From Carbonactinospora thermoautotrophica (GTDB lineage Bacteria > Actinomycetota > Actinomycetes > Streptomycetales > Carbonactinosporaceae): DNA of 64,000 bases. The stretch spans positions 1 to 64,000 of the forward strand of contig NZ_JYIJ01000018.1 of NCBI RefSeq assembly GCF_001543895.1. Direction: 5' to 3'. This document shows, piece by piece, positions 7,500 to 15,804 of this stretch. Below the pieces are notes generated by a model, which did no database searches, was not told the DNA's origin, and worked only from the letters and a program-made list of their open reading frames with translations. Position numbers and translations under genes: made by a program. The stretch's first letter is position 1. Each line of letters starts with the position of its first letter.

Positions 7500-8096
7500 C
7501 TATGCCTTGCAGGCGAGCTTCTTCTGAGTCGGGTATACCCGGGCATAGTACGTCCTCCCCCTGTACACAATGGTGCCCAGTGTCGTTCCGGCCCATGTGG
7601 TGGACGAACTGCCCTTGCAGAAGTACTCGATGTTCCTTTGAGTGTAGGAAGACGCGTTCCAGTTGCCACCCTTCCAAGTACCCGCTTTACGCCACCAGAG
7701 GTACCACTTGTATCGCAGGTCACTCTCGTGATGAATCGATGTCACAGGGACACTGCACTTCGTGTATGGCTTGAAACCGACTGCCTTTTTGTTGGATGAA
7801 GTCCTAAGGTACACCGTCGTCGGATAGAGCACGCACGGGCCGTACTGAACCGATGCCGCGGTCATACTCGTAGGCGGATCCGCGTCTTCAAGCTCGGCGA
7901 GGATGGCACCCGCCTCGGCTGGTGAGTCGGCGAGCACGTACGGCGACGCTTCAGAACTCAACACATCGTCCTCGCCGCCCACAATCGGGTCAGCCTCCGT
8001 GCCGTGCGCAGCGACCGCCGGACAGACCGCCAGTAACAGCCCGAGCGCCAGCGCTGCCACCGTGCCGCGGGATGATGTCTTCTTCTGGTTCTTCAC
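7500..8096 (-). CDS. Secreted protein of unknown function with a promoter displaced by IS5
   Basis: The 198-residue product begins with a clear Sec signal: a basic start (MKNQKKTSSRGT), a hydrophobic core (VAALALGLLLAVCPAVA) and a likely cleavage near AAHG. The mature part is rich in Tyr, Trp, Ser and Thr with several Cys (YGPCVLYPTTVYLRTSS, YKWYLWWRKAGTWKGGNWN, YFCKGSS, LACKA). This composition fits a disulfide-stabilised extracellular domain, but I know no family match. The GTG start at 8096 directly abuts the IS5 end. Removing IS5 in silico restores TACTCT 7 nt before the GTG, so the native leaderless promoter was probably lost. Confidence 0.65.
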   Translation of the reverse strand: MKNQKKTSSRGTVAALALGLLLAVCPAVAAHGTEADPIVGGEDDVLSSEASPYVLADSPAEAGAILAELEDADPPTSMTAASVQYGPCVLYPTTVYLRTSSNKKAVGFKPYTKCSVPVTSIHHESDLRYKWYLWWRKAGTWKGGNWNASSYTQRNIEYFCKGSSSTTWAGTTLGTIVYRGRTYYARVYPTQKKLACKA

Positions 8097-8099
8097 CTA

Positions 8100-8987
8100 A
8101 AGGCTGTCACGTAACTGGTCTTCTGGGTTGCGTGCGATGCTGGCCGGCGCCTGCTCCGATCAACCAGTGAGGGCGAGGTTGTGCAGGAAGGCGATGCCGG
8201 CGGCGGTGTCGCGCAGGGTATGGGCCTTGCGCCGGTAATCGCGCAGGATCTTCCAACACTTCATCCTCGCCAGGGTGTGCTCGATCCGAGCCCGGACGCT
8301 GCGATGGACCGCGTTGAGCTCCTCCTGCCACTCCGGCAGGGGCGTGCCGTCCCGGGGCCTACGGTAGGGGATGATCACGCCCGGGTTGCCCTGATAGCCC
8401 CCGTCGGCCATGACAGGCCTGCCAGCCAGGACCTGGTCAATGCCGGACTCGCGGTAGGCCCGGCAGTCGTTGCGGTTGCCCGGCTGGGGGTCCCCGACGG
8501 CGACGACCAGGCGGGTGTCGGCGTCGATCGCGACCTGGAGGTTGGTCGAGTACCGGTAGTTCTTGCTGCGCTCCGCCAGACGGCGATCCCGGGTGGGCAC
8601 CAGGGTGCCGTCCACGATGCACACCTGATCGACGCTGCGGCGCCGGGCCGGGGCCAGGGCCAGCAGCGGCCCCACCGTCTCCACGACCCGGTGCGCCGCG
8701 GCATGGGAGATCCCGAACAGCGGGCCGACCTGCCGCAACGTCAGGTTCGTGCGCCAGTACACCGCGACCAGCAACACCCGATCCGCCAGACACAATCGCC
8801 ACGGCCGGCAGGCGCGACCGTCGGCGATCCTGTCCCCGCCCCGCTCGGCCACGGTACGCACCAGCTTGCGGAACTGCCGGGGTGTCAACCCGGTGAACGG
8901 AGTGATCCACCCCGCCTGAGCAGCAGAGATCACCTGACCCATACCCCGACCAACGGCCGACACCGCCCCGAGTTACGAGACAACCTT
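8100..8987 (-). mobile_element. IS5-family insertion sequence
   Basis: Imperfect inverted ends are AAGGCTGTCACGTAACT at 8100-8116 and, on the other strand at the far end, AAGGTTGTCTCGTAACT. Both are flanked by TA (8098-8099 and 8988-8989), a plausible 2-bp target duplication. The element carries one transposase. It sits between the -10 box and start codon of the secreted-protein gene. Only 22 bp separate it from IS701 copy 3. Confidence 0.8.
8160..8963 (-). CDS. IS5-family (DDE_Tnp_4) transposase
   Basis: The 267-residue protein has an N-terminal helix-turn-helix (LTLRQVGPLFGISHAAAHRVVETV). The DDE catalytic core follows, with CIVDGT (first Asp), VMADGGYQG (second Asp) and RARIEHTLARMKCWKIL (Glu). 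Length and motif spacing are normal for single-ORF IS5 relatives with an HTH_Tnp_4/DDE_Tnp_4 layout. The frame is intact, so the element is probably mobile. Confidence 0.87.
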   Translation of the reverse strand: MSAVGRGMGQVISAAQAGWITPFTGLTPRQFRKLVRTVAERGGDRIADGRACRPWRLCLADRVLLVAVYWRTNLTLRQVGPLFGISHAAAHRVVETVGPLLALAPARRRSVDQVCIVDGTLVPTRDRRLAERSKNYRYSTNLQVAIDADTRLVVAVGDPQPGNRNDCRAYRESGIDQVLAGRPVMADGGYQGNPGVIIPYRRPRDGTPLPEWQEELNAVHRSVRARIEHTLARMKCWKILRDYRRKAHTLRDTAAGIAFLHNLALTG

Positions 8988-8993
8988 TAGATC

Positions 8994-8999
8994 AGAGTA
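8994..8999 (-). promoter_or_regulatory. Stranded -10 box of the secreted-protein gene
   Basis: TACTCT on the minus strand lies just outside the IS5 element. If IS5 and one TA copy are removed, the spacing to the GTG at 8096 becomes exactly 7 nt. That is the leaderless geometry seen at many genes in this window. IS701 copy 3 starts 11 bp further upstream, so the -35 region is gone as well. Confidence 0.55.
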
Positions 9000-9009
9000 A
9001 ATTCCTAAG

Positions 9010-10553
9010 CTTGCGATTTAACCTGGGGGGCGCCTGTGCACGCGTCGTCCGGCGTGTCGGCGTGGCGTGAGGCGGCCACCGCCCTGATCATCTTCGAGTT
9101 CTGCTGAAGGATCTCGTTGATGGGCGGTGGCCGTGACTGCCATTGTGGACTATCCGGGCGGGTTGAGGCTGCCCGCCCCGCCCCGGCGGGACGCCCGGGC
9201 CGCGCTGGTGGCGTTCCGCCGGGGCTGGTACGGATGTCTGCGCCGGCGCCGGGACGCGTTGTTCGAGCTCGGTGATGCGTTGCTGGGTTCGGCGGGGCCG
9301 GTGACCTCGTTGCCGCACCTGTCGTTGGAGCCGCTGTTTCGGCGTGGGCACGGCAGCCTGTATGCGGCTCTCGCCGAGGGTGATGTCGACACCGATGCGG
9401 TGCGGGACCTGCTGGCGGCGCACCGTCCGGCCGGCTGGCCGCCGGTGTTCGCGGTGGACGCCAGCACGTGGGTGCGCTGCGACGCGGAGACCAGCCCGGG
9501 CCGCGGGTTCTACTATCACCCCTCGCGGCATTCGGCGGGGCAGCCGATCGTGGCGGGCTGGTCGTATCAGTGGGTCGCCCAGTTGTCGTGGCGGCCCGAC
9601 TCGTGGACCGCTCCGGTCGACGTGTGCCGCATCCATCCGCACGAGGACGCCGTCGACGTGACGGTCAGGCAGGTCACCGCGGTGGCCGAGCGACTGGCCG
9701 CCGGCGGCGTGGCGCAGCGGCCGTTGTTTGTGTTCGATGCCGGCTATGACCCGATCGCATTGAGCGAAGGCCTGGCCGGGCAGGACGTGCAGATTTTGGT
9801 GCGGATCCGCGCTGACCGGGTCTTCTACGCCGACCCGCCACCGCGCCTCCCGGGCGTGGGTGGGCGTCCGCGGCGGCACGGCGCACGGTTCGCCTGCGCT
9901 GACCCGGCCACCTGGCCGCCGCCGACCGCCCAGTTGACCTGCCGCGACACCCAATACGGCACGGTCACCGTGCGCGCCTGGTCCGGGCTGCACCCCAAAC
10001 TCGCCGGCCGGGGCCGGCACACCGGCGCCGTCCCACCGATCGTGCCCGGCACGATCGTGCGGGTCCAGGTGCAACGCCTGCCCACGGCGTGCGGGCGGAA
10101 CAAGGCCCTGTGGCTGTGGTGGGCCGGGTCTGGCAGTGCGGACCTGGACGTGTTGTGGCGGGCGTACGTGCGCCGCTTCGACATCGAGCACACCCTGCGC
10201 TTTGTCAAGAACACCCTGGGCTGGGTCATCCCGGCGGTGCGTACCCCCGAGCAGGCCGACCGGTGGACCTGGATCATCGTGGCCGCCTACACCCAGCTAC
10301 GGTTGGCCCGCACCGCCGTCGCGGACCAACGACTGCCCTGGGAACGACCACTGCCGCCGACCAAACTCACCCCGACCCGCGTCCGACGAGGTTTTCTGCG
10401 ACTCCACCCCGCGATCGGCACCCCCGCCAGTCCGCCGAAACCCTCCGGACGCGGCCCCGGCCGACCCAAAGGCAGCCGAACAAGACCAGCTCAACGCCAC
10501 CCCGCAATCAAGAAAACCCACACCGCTGCCAGCGGTACGGGTTAAATCGCAAG
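9010..10553 (+). mobile_element. IS701-family insertion sequence, copy 3 (inverted)
   Basis: The element has the same 1544-bp length and ends as copies 1 and 2 but the opposite orientation. Its left flank is CTAAG (9005-9009) and its right flank is CTCAG (10554-10558). The usual matching target duplication is therefore absent, suggesting that recombination between IS701 copies rearranged this region. Its right end directly abuts MITE-like copy 2. Confidence 0.87.
9127..10545 (+). CDS. IS701-family (DDE_5-like) transposase, copy 3
   Basis: The predicted 472-residue protein is the same as in the two minus-strand copies, with all three acidic motifs (FAVDAS, FDAGYD, FDIEHT). A longer overlapping plus-strand frame (10089-11765) is a shadow created by GC bias. 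Confidence 0.88.
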   Translation: MAVTAIVDYPGGLRLPAPPRRDARAALVAFRRGWYGCLRRRRDALFELGDALLGSAGPVTSLPHLSLEPLFRRGHGSLYAALAEGDVDTDAVRDLLAAHRPAGWPPVFAVDASTWVRCDAETSPGRGFYYHPSRHSAGQPIVAGWSYQWVAQLSWRPDSWTAPVDVCRIHPHEDAVDVTVRQVTAVAERLAAGGVAQRPLFVFDAGYDPIALSEGLAGQDVQILVRIRADRVFYADPPPRLPGVGGRPRRHGARFACADPATWPPPTAQLTCRDTQYGTVTVRAWSGLHPKLAGRGRHTGAVPPIVPGTIVRVQVQRLPTACGRNKALWLWWAGSGSADLDVLWRAYVRRFDIEHTLRFVKNTLGWVIPAVRTPEQADRWTWIIVAAYTQLRLARTAVADQRLPWERPLPPTKLTPTRVRRGFLRLHPAIGTPASPPKPSGRGPGRPKGSRTRPAQRHPAIKKTHTAASGTG

Positions 10554-10558
10554 CTCAG

Positions 10559-10748
10559 AGTGTGTTGCGGAACCGCTGTTCGATCAGCGAGCCGGTCATC
10601 CCGCCGGCAAGGCGGAGGACAAGCCACGTACCGGCGTGACTTGTCCGGCCTTCGCGACGCTGTGCCGTGCGGGGGACACCCCCGCACCCCCGGTAGCCAG
10701 CGCGGATGCGGGGGCCGGCGAGCCGGACAAGTGGTTCCGCAACACGCT
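10559..10748. mobile_element. MITE-like palindromic element, copy 2
   Basis: A 190-bp sequence related to 4874-5035 has ends AGTGTGTTGCGG and CCGCAACACGCT, flanked by CTCAG at 10554-10558 and 10749-10753. It shares the GCAAGGCGGAGGACAAGCCA and GGGGCCGGCGAGCCGGACAA blocks with copy 1. The long hairpin arm is degraded and a C-rich insert is present. The right CTCAG contains the stop codon of the DUF1326 pseudogene. Confidence 0.7.
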
Positions 10749-10749
10749 C

Positions 10750-11279
10750 TCAGTCCGGCCCGCTCCAGTCGAACGGGATGTGCTTGCTGGAGCAGCCCTC
10801 CCGCTCCCAGCGGAAACCGAAGGCCTCGGCCCGCGCTGCCACCCGCCCGGCGCCTCCGCACTCCACGTGCCCAGGTCGTCGTCGACCCAGACCCGGATGA
10901 GGGCGTACTCCAGACCCCTCATCTGCGCGCCGAGCATCTCCGTGAGCTGGGTGAGCCAGCCGCCGGCCTGCCCGCCGAAGATCATCCGCAGCGCCTCGCG
11001 CTGCGGCTCGTCGGCGCGCTCGTCGAGGAAGACGGCCGCGTACGCGTCGGAGTGCTCGCCCCACACGTTGCCCACGAAGGAGGCGATCATCAGCACGTTG
11101 AGGCCGTCGAGCCGCACGTCCCCGTAGGAGCCCTCGCGGATGTGCCAGGCCAGCACGCCGTCGCAGTCCCCGTACGTGGGGGGCTGCGCGAACGAGCAGG
11201 GGCACGGGATGGTGCACTTGCACACGTCGAACCAGTCGCCGGTGACCCGCCAGCGCGGCACGTTCGTCACCTCGATCAT
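10750..11279 (-). pseudogene. DUF1326-domain protein, frameshifted with internal deletion
   Basis: The N-terminal part is excellent: VPRWRVTGDWFDVCKCTIPCPCSFAQPPTYGDCDGVLAWHI, then VGNVWGEHSD and ALRMIFGGQAGGWLTQLTE. After TWSAEAPG the frame is wrong. The family C-terminus (AFGFRWEREGCSSKHIPFDW) continues in another frame down to TGA at 10750-10752. The 40-50 residues usually between these blocks are missing. The start is the ATG at 11279, with GAGG upstream. The N-terminal Cys-rich motif could bind metal. As written the gene cannot make a normal protein. Confidence 0.75.
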
Positions 11280-11292
11280 GGACCTCACTCCT

Positions 11293-11660
11293 CACCGGCC
11301 GTTCCAGGAATCGGGCTCCACTCCAAGGATGACCCCGGCGACAGGAAGGAGGATGGGGGGAACGTCCCGATTTTTGGGTTTCGTCATCTTCGCGGTGACG
11401 GACCTGCCGCGGGGACGCGGCGGCAGGGGCGCAGCGGCAGGGTCCGTCCTCCGCGCTGTACAAGAGCCGCTACGGCGACCCGGCTGCCCTTGAGCCGGAG
11501 CGCTGGTCACCACGCACGCTACCCGGGGCGTGCCGGCCGGCCGCGTCAGCCCGGCGCCCAACCGGCTGCCGTACCCGAAGGGCCGCTGACCCGACTCGCG
11601 TGCCCGCCCGCCGCGCGCCACGCTGGGACACCGTGCGCGGGACAGCGCGACCGGGCCGGG
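11293..11660. other. Gene-free interval upstream of the DUF1326 pseudogene
   Basis: About 370 bp lie between the DUF1326 pseudogene start and the stop of the MDMPI-like gene. No credible ORF, RNA gene or strong terminator is visible. It should contain the promoter of the DUF1326 gene, but I see no convincing -10/-35 pair. Confidence 0.4.
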
Positions 11661-11662
11661 CC

Positions 11663-12442
11663 TCAGAAGGGGATCCGGGCGGCCGTCGCCAGGGAACGGA
11701 GCCGGTCGTCCCCCTCGACGCGCAGGCCCGGGCGGCGCTCGCGGCCGGCGAGCGCGCGCAGGTAGCGCACGGCGTCGACGTGGACGGTCCCGACCGGGTC
11801 GCCGTGGCCGAGCAGCCAGGCGGCGTCCACCGTGCCGGTGAGACGCAGGACGACCGGCGGGCCGGTCCAGGACCGCCCGAGGTCGCGGACGGCCTGCTCG
11901 ATGATCCTGCGGTCGTGCCCGTCGACGACGAACGGCCTGCTGGTGGCCGCGGCGACGTCGGCGCGGTGCATCCACAGTTCGCGGGGGAAGACCGCGTCGT
12001 CGAGGTACCCGGGGCGGAGTCGGCGGGACGGCGCCGGGACACGGACCACCCCGAGCAGGCGTGGGCGCCGCCGGATGGCCGGGGCCAGCCGCTGCCGGAA
12101 CCGGGCCAGGCGGTCGACCAGCACCGGCCCCGGCAGGCCGCGGTAGTCGTCCACCTGGCACTCGTTGCGCGCGTCGAGCCGGTCCAGCTCGGGATGGCGG
12201 TGCCGGCCGCGCACGATCCGGAGCAGGGTCTTCCCCGGGTGGACGGCCTCCTCGACCTGGCCGAGCACGTGCGCGACCACGTCGTGCACGGTCCAGCGGG
12301 CACAGGCGGTGGGCCTGATCCAGTCGCCGGGCGCGAGCCGGTACAGCAGGTCGAGCAGCGCGGTGAGCTCCGCCTCGGCGAGGTCCGCCGCCTCGTCGGG
12401 GTCGCTGGCGGGGAGGTCGGCGGCGCGGGCCACGATCCGCAT
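11663..12442 (-). CDS. Maleylpyruvate isomerase-fold (MDMPI/DinB-like) protein
   Basis: The protein is 259 residues. The first half matches mycothiol-dependent maleylpyruvate isomerase N-terminal domains, a four-helix DinB fold: ALLDLLYRLAPGDWIRPTACARWTVHDVVAHVLGQVEEA. The HDVVAHVLG helix contains the conserved metal-ligand histidine. The C-terminal half has ELWMHRADVAAATSRPF and a RLTGTVDAAWLL block typical of this large actinobacterial family. The substrate is unknown, since most members are not true maleylpyruvate isomerases. I chose ATG 12442 over an in-frame GTG three codons upstream. Confidence 0.75.
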   Translation of the reverse strand: MRIVARAADLPASDPDEAADLAEAELTALLDLLYRLAPGDWIRPTACARWTVHDVVAHVLGQVEEAVHPGKTLLRIVRGRHRHPELDRLDARNECQVDDYRGLPGPVLVDRLARFRQRLAPAIRRRPRLLGVVRVPAPSRRLRPGYLDDAVFPRELWMHRADVAAATSRPFVVDGHDRRIIEQAVRDLGRSWTGPPVVLRLTGTVDAAWLLGHGDPVGTVHVDAVRYLRALAGRERRPGLRVEGDDRLRSLATAARIPF

Positions 12443-12714
12443 GGTCAACACGGCCCCCTTTCGGCGGATACCGGGTGATGAAGAGCCGCGGTACGGGCCG
12501 GTGAGCCGCCGGGGAGCGCTCGGCGGCTCATGGCGTAGGGAGTCGGGTGGCGGCGGGGAACCGGGGTGGGTCCGCCAGGTACCCCGAGCGTCGGTGGGTC
12601 CGGCGGTGCCTCGGGAATACCCGCTCCAGCGGCTCGTATCCGCCCGGCAGCGGACGTCTTGGTCCGGCCTGCGGTCGGGGTCCGCCGGGGAGCGTGGCCG
12701 GCAGCGGGTGACGG

Positions 12715-13425
12715 TCAGGCCGCCTGGTAGGTCACCAGCGACACCGCGACGTACTGGGCCGCGTACGCGGCCAGGGTGAACGCGTGGAACACCTCGTGGA
12801 ACCCGAACCAGCGCGGCGAGGGGTCCGGCCGGCGCAGCCCGTACACCAGCCCGCCCACGCTGTACAGCACGCCGCCGACGACCGCGAACACCACGCTGGT
12901 CACGCCGGCCCCCTCCAGCAGCGGCGGCAGCACGAACGCGGCCACCCAGCCCAGCGCGATGTACAGCGGCGTGTACAGCCAGCGGGGCGCGCCGATCCAC
13001 AGCACCCGGAACAGCACCCCGATGATCGCGCCCGCCCAGACCACGGCCAGCACGGTCACCCGGGTCGTGCCCTCCAGCGCGAGCAGCGCCATGGGCGTGT
13101 AGGTGCCGGCGATCAACAAGTAGATGTTCGAGTGGTCGAACCGGCGCAACATCTCCCGCGTCCGGGGTGACCACCGCCCCCGGTGGTACGCGGCCGAGAC
13201 CCCGAACAACAGCGCCGACGCCACCGCGTACACGGCCGCCGCGACCCGCGCAGGTGTCGACGGCGCCAGCCACACCAGCACGATCCCGGCCACGAGCACC
13301 AGCGGGAACGCGGCCGCGTGCAGCCATCCCCGCAGCCGCGGTTTGATCGCGTCGCCGATCTCCTCCAGCCGGTCCCCGACGCGCCCGGCCATGCGCGCCG
13401 CCGGCCCACCGATCCTGTCGTTCAT
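12715..13425 (-). CDS. PAQR/hemolysin III-family membrane protein (TrhA-like)
   Basis: This 236-residue membrane protein has about seven transmembrane segments. Diagnostic motifs are present: SAAYHRGRW with the first conserved histidine, RRFDHSNIYLLIAGTYTP with the second, and WFGFHEVFHAFTLAAY near the C-terminus with two more. These four positions form the zinc site of PAQR proteins. Bacterial members tune membrane fluidity. I chose the ATG at 13425 (MNDRIGG) with GGAAGG upstream. A start at 13479 would add 18 residues. Confidence 0.82.
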   Translation of the reverse strand: MNDRIGGPAARMAGRVGDRLEEIGDAIKPRLRGWLHAAAFPLVLVAGIVLVWLAPSTPARVAAAVYAVASALLFGVSAAYHRGRWSPRTREMLRRFDHSNIYLLIAGTYTPMALLALEGTTRVTVLAVVWAGAIIGVLFRVLWIGAPRWLYTPLYIALGWVAAFVLPPLLEGAGVTSVVFAVVGGVLYSVGGLVYGLRRPDPSPRWFGFHEVFHAFTLAAYAAQYVAVSLVTYQAA

Positions 13426-13599
13426 GAGCCGATACCTTCCCGGGATGTGGGTTCCCAGTGTCGCCGATCGGGTGGACACGACCGGTTGTGATCAGCGACC
13501 GTGGCGCCCCGGCCCGGTGTCGCCGAGGACCTGTCGCCGGTCTGGGCACAGCCTGGGAGTGATCCTCTCACCGCGAGCAGGATGTGGGAACCTCCGCCC

Positions 13600-13690
13600 C
13601 GCAGGCGGCGGATCCGCTAAAACCGCGGCCTGTCGCAGAAGGACCTGGCGGAGCGCGCGGCCGTCAACCCCTTGTGCCAGATCGGGCGGG
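13600..13690 (+). pseudogene. Relic of an Xre-type helix-turn-helix gene
   Basis: One plus-strand frame reads R-I-R-stop-N-R-G-L-S-Q-K-D-L-A-E-R-A-A-V-N, the start of a typical Xre-family HTH (RGLSQKDLAERAGV), interrupted by a stop. No flanking protein remains. The rest of 13480-13893 shows no gene. Confidence 0.4.
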
Positions 13691-13893
13691 ACGGGACCGC
13701 AAGCCCCCGGCTCGACCGCCGACCCCCACGACGCGGGACGATGCTGCTCGGTATTCGGAGGGGGATCATGCCTGCTCGTGGCACGGCGATGACGGTCGAG
13801 CCTGGAGTCGGCCTCCGGCGGACGCACGGGCCACCATACGGTCCCTGGTTGCGCAGCGCCCGGGGTCGCCTGGGGCGCGGCGCTGTGATCCCG

Positions 13894-15021
13894 CTACGAC
13901 ACCGACACCCCGATCAGGAGCCCCACCCCGTACGTGACCAGGGCGGCCGTACCGCCGACAAGTACCTGCCGGGCCGCCGACCGCAGCACGGGGCGGGCGT
14001 TGAGCACGCCGATCCCGGCGCCGACGGCGACCAGGGCGAGCAGGGAGAGCGTGACAGCCGCCACGAACGCCGCCGTGCCGCCGCCGAACAGGTACGGCAG
14101 GACCACCACGAACGCGCCCACGGTGAAGGCGAGGAAGCTGGACAGGGCGGCCCGCCACGGCGAGCCCAGCTCCTCGGGGTCCAGGCCGAGTTCCTCGCGT
14201 GCCAGCGTGTCCAGCGCGACGTCGCGGTTCGCCATGATCCGGTCCGCGATCTGCTCGGCCTGCGCCCGGTCGAGGCCTTTCGCCCGGTAGAGCAGCACCA
14301 GCTCGTCGCGTTCCTCGGCCGGGTTCTCCGCCAGTTCCTGCGCCTCCAGGGTCAGCTCCCGCTGGTACATCTCCCGCTGGCTGGACATGGACACGTACTC
14401 CCCGGCCGCCATGGAGAACGCGCCGGCCAGCAGCCCGGCGATCCCGGCCAGCAGGATCGTGGTGCGCGGCGCCCCGGAGCCGGCGAAGCCCATCACCAGC
14501 GCGGTGTTGGACACCAGGCCGTCGCTGACCCCGAACACCGCGGCGCGCAGCGCGCCGGAACGGTCACCGCGGTGCCACGTTTCCCGGCGGGCGATCTGCT
14601 CCTGCGGGTCGGGCCGGCCACCGTTGATGAGGGCGCCGATGGCCCTGGCGTGGCCGCGCTCCTCGGCCGCCATCCAAGCCGTGGCGTCCGGCTCGTCGTC
14701 ATAGCGCCCAGCGTCGGCCCACTCGCCACGCTCCACGAGCGGAAGCACCGTCGATGTGGAGAACCATCGGGCCAGCAGGCCCAGGACGCGCGTGCGCGTG
14801 CTCGCCCCACCCGGCGCCGGGATGTCGGCGCCAGCCTCGCGCAGCTTGTTCTCCCAGTAGGCGGCGTGCCGCCGCTCGATCTGGGCGAGTTCGAGCAGCA
14901 CGGCCCGGCGTTCCCCGGTCTCGACGGCGGCCAAGCGCTCGTACAAGGCGGCGGCGTCCCGTTCGCTGGCGAGCAACTCCTGCCAGCGCCGGATGACTTT
15001 TTCATCCCGCTTGTCGGCCAT
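13894..15021 (-). CDS. Ferritin-like domain fused to a VIT1/CCC1-type metal transporter
   Basis: The 375-residue protein joins two parts. Residues 1-130 are a ferritin/rubrerythrin-like helical bundle with metal-ligand motifs (ELAQIERRHAAYW and AAEERGHARAIG). Residues 155-375 are a VIT1/CCC1 transporter: GVSDGLVSNTALVMGFAGSG, GAFSMAAGEYVSMSSQREMY, then three hydrophobic segments to the C-terminus. The ferritin part probably binds or oxidises iron, which the membrane part then exports. The ATG at 15021 follows a purine-rich ribosome binding site (AGGGGAGGGGA). It is transcribed alone. Confidence 0.85.
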   Translation of the reverse strand: MADKRDEKVIRRWQELLASERDAAALYERLAAVETGERRAVLLELAQIERRHAAYWENKLREAGADIPAPGGASTRTRVLGLLARWFSTSTVLPLVERGEWADAGRYDDEPDATAWMAAEERGHARAIGALINGGRPDPQEQIARRETWHRGDRSGALRAAVFGVSDGLVSNTALVMGFAGSGAPRTTILLAGIAGLLAGAFSMAAGEYVSMSSQREMYQRELTLEAQELAENPAEERDELVLLYRAKGLDRAQAEQIADRIMANRDVALDTLAREELGLDPEELGSPWRAALSSFLAFTVGAFVVVLPYLFGGGTAAFVAAVTLSLLALVAVGAGIGVLNARPVLRSAARQVLVGGTAALVTYGVGLLIGVSVS

Positions 15022-15301
15022 CGAAGTCCCCTCCCCTAACCGGACCTGCCGGTCCAGCATCGCCTACCCTCGTCTTTGGTGCTCCACACCCGCTTTTCAC
15101 GGCGGTGATCCGTTCCCGCGCGGTGGTTCGCGCCAGGCCGGCGGCGCGATGACGGGGAACGCGAAAGCGACCGACCCGGCTCCGGCACGCGCTTCTGTCC
15201 CGACGCCCGGCGCCTGCGCCCCTGCGCTGGCTGATCGGCGCCGAGGATGGCTGCGGAGCCGCTGGAGACGGCCGGCATCCTGCTCGGCGCCGACCCTGGG
15301 T

Positions 15302-15350
15302 GGTGCCCCGGACAGGTTCGAACCTGCGCCAAGCGCCTGGAAGGCGCCAG
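15302..15350 (-). pseudogene. Partial tRNA copy (anticodon and T arms only), att-site-like
   Basis: On the minus strand this interval contains an anticodon arm GGCGC-CTTCCAG-GCGCT, a T arm CAGG-TTCGAAC-CTG and an acceptor 3' strand followed by CCA-like bases. No 5' acceptor or D arm precedes it. It resembles the 3' half of the intact tRNA-Arg 500 bp away, with several changes. Such partial copies are left by elements that integrate into tRNA genes. The surrounding 15022-15804 gap has no intact gene. Confidence 0.5.
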
Positions 15351-15519
15351 CGGATCGCTCAGGGCGACGTCGGGTGCTTGCTGAAAGCTGTTCAGTCGGA
15401 TCTGACTCCGCCGCCACCGGTGCCGTAAACGAACGCCGTTCTGATACGTTTTTTCGATTTTATTATGTTTAAGGCTGGCGGCGTTGCCTACCCACCGTTG
15501 CCATGGGCGGCTGTAGCGC

Positions 15520-15729
15520 CTCGTGCTGGACCGTCGACCAGTCGCGGGATGAGGCGGGCATCCCGAAGTCTCGGCTTCACGACCTGCGGCACACCCGCGT
15601 CGCTGCTGGCTCGTGGTGTTCCACGCGATGCGGATCGCCGAGCACAAGCGCCATCACGGTGACCATGACCGCGGCCATGTCCGGCTCGACGGGCAGGCCA
15701 TCAAGCGCATGCGGGACTTGTTCGGCTGA
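15520..15729 (+). pseudogene. Decayed tyrosine integrase, C-terminal remnant
   Basis: The frame contains AGIPKSRLHDLRHTRVAA, whose R-LHDLRHT is the box II motif (Arg, His-x-x-Arg) of phage-type tyrosine recombinases. Beyond it the sequence is frame-broken. A downstream frame ends GQAIKRMRDLFG-stop at 15727-15729, a usual integrase tail. The catalytic tyrosine cannot be placed. It lies between a partial tRNA copy and intact tRNA-Arg, as expected for a degenerate integrated element. Confidence 0.55.
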
Positions 15730-15804
15730 CGTCGCCGTCAGCCGGTGCCGTCGACGTCCCGGAGCGAGATCGCCACCGGGGCGTTTGGCCTGTTCAGAGA
15801 GGGG

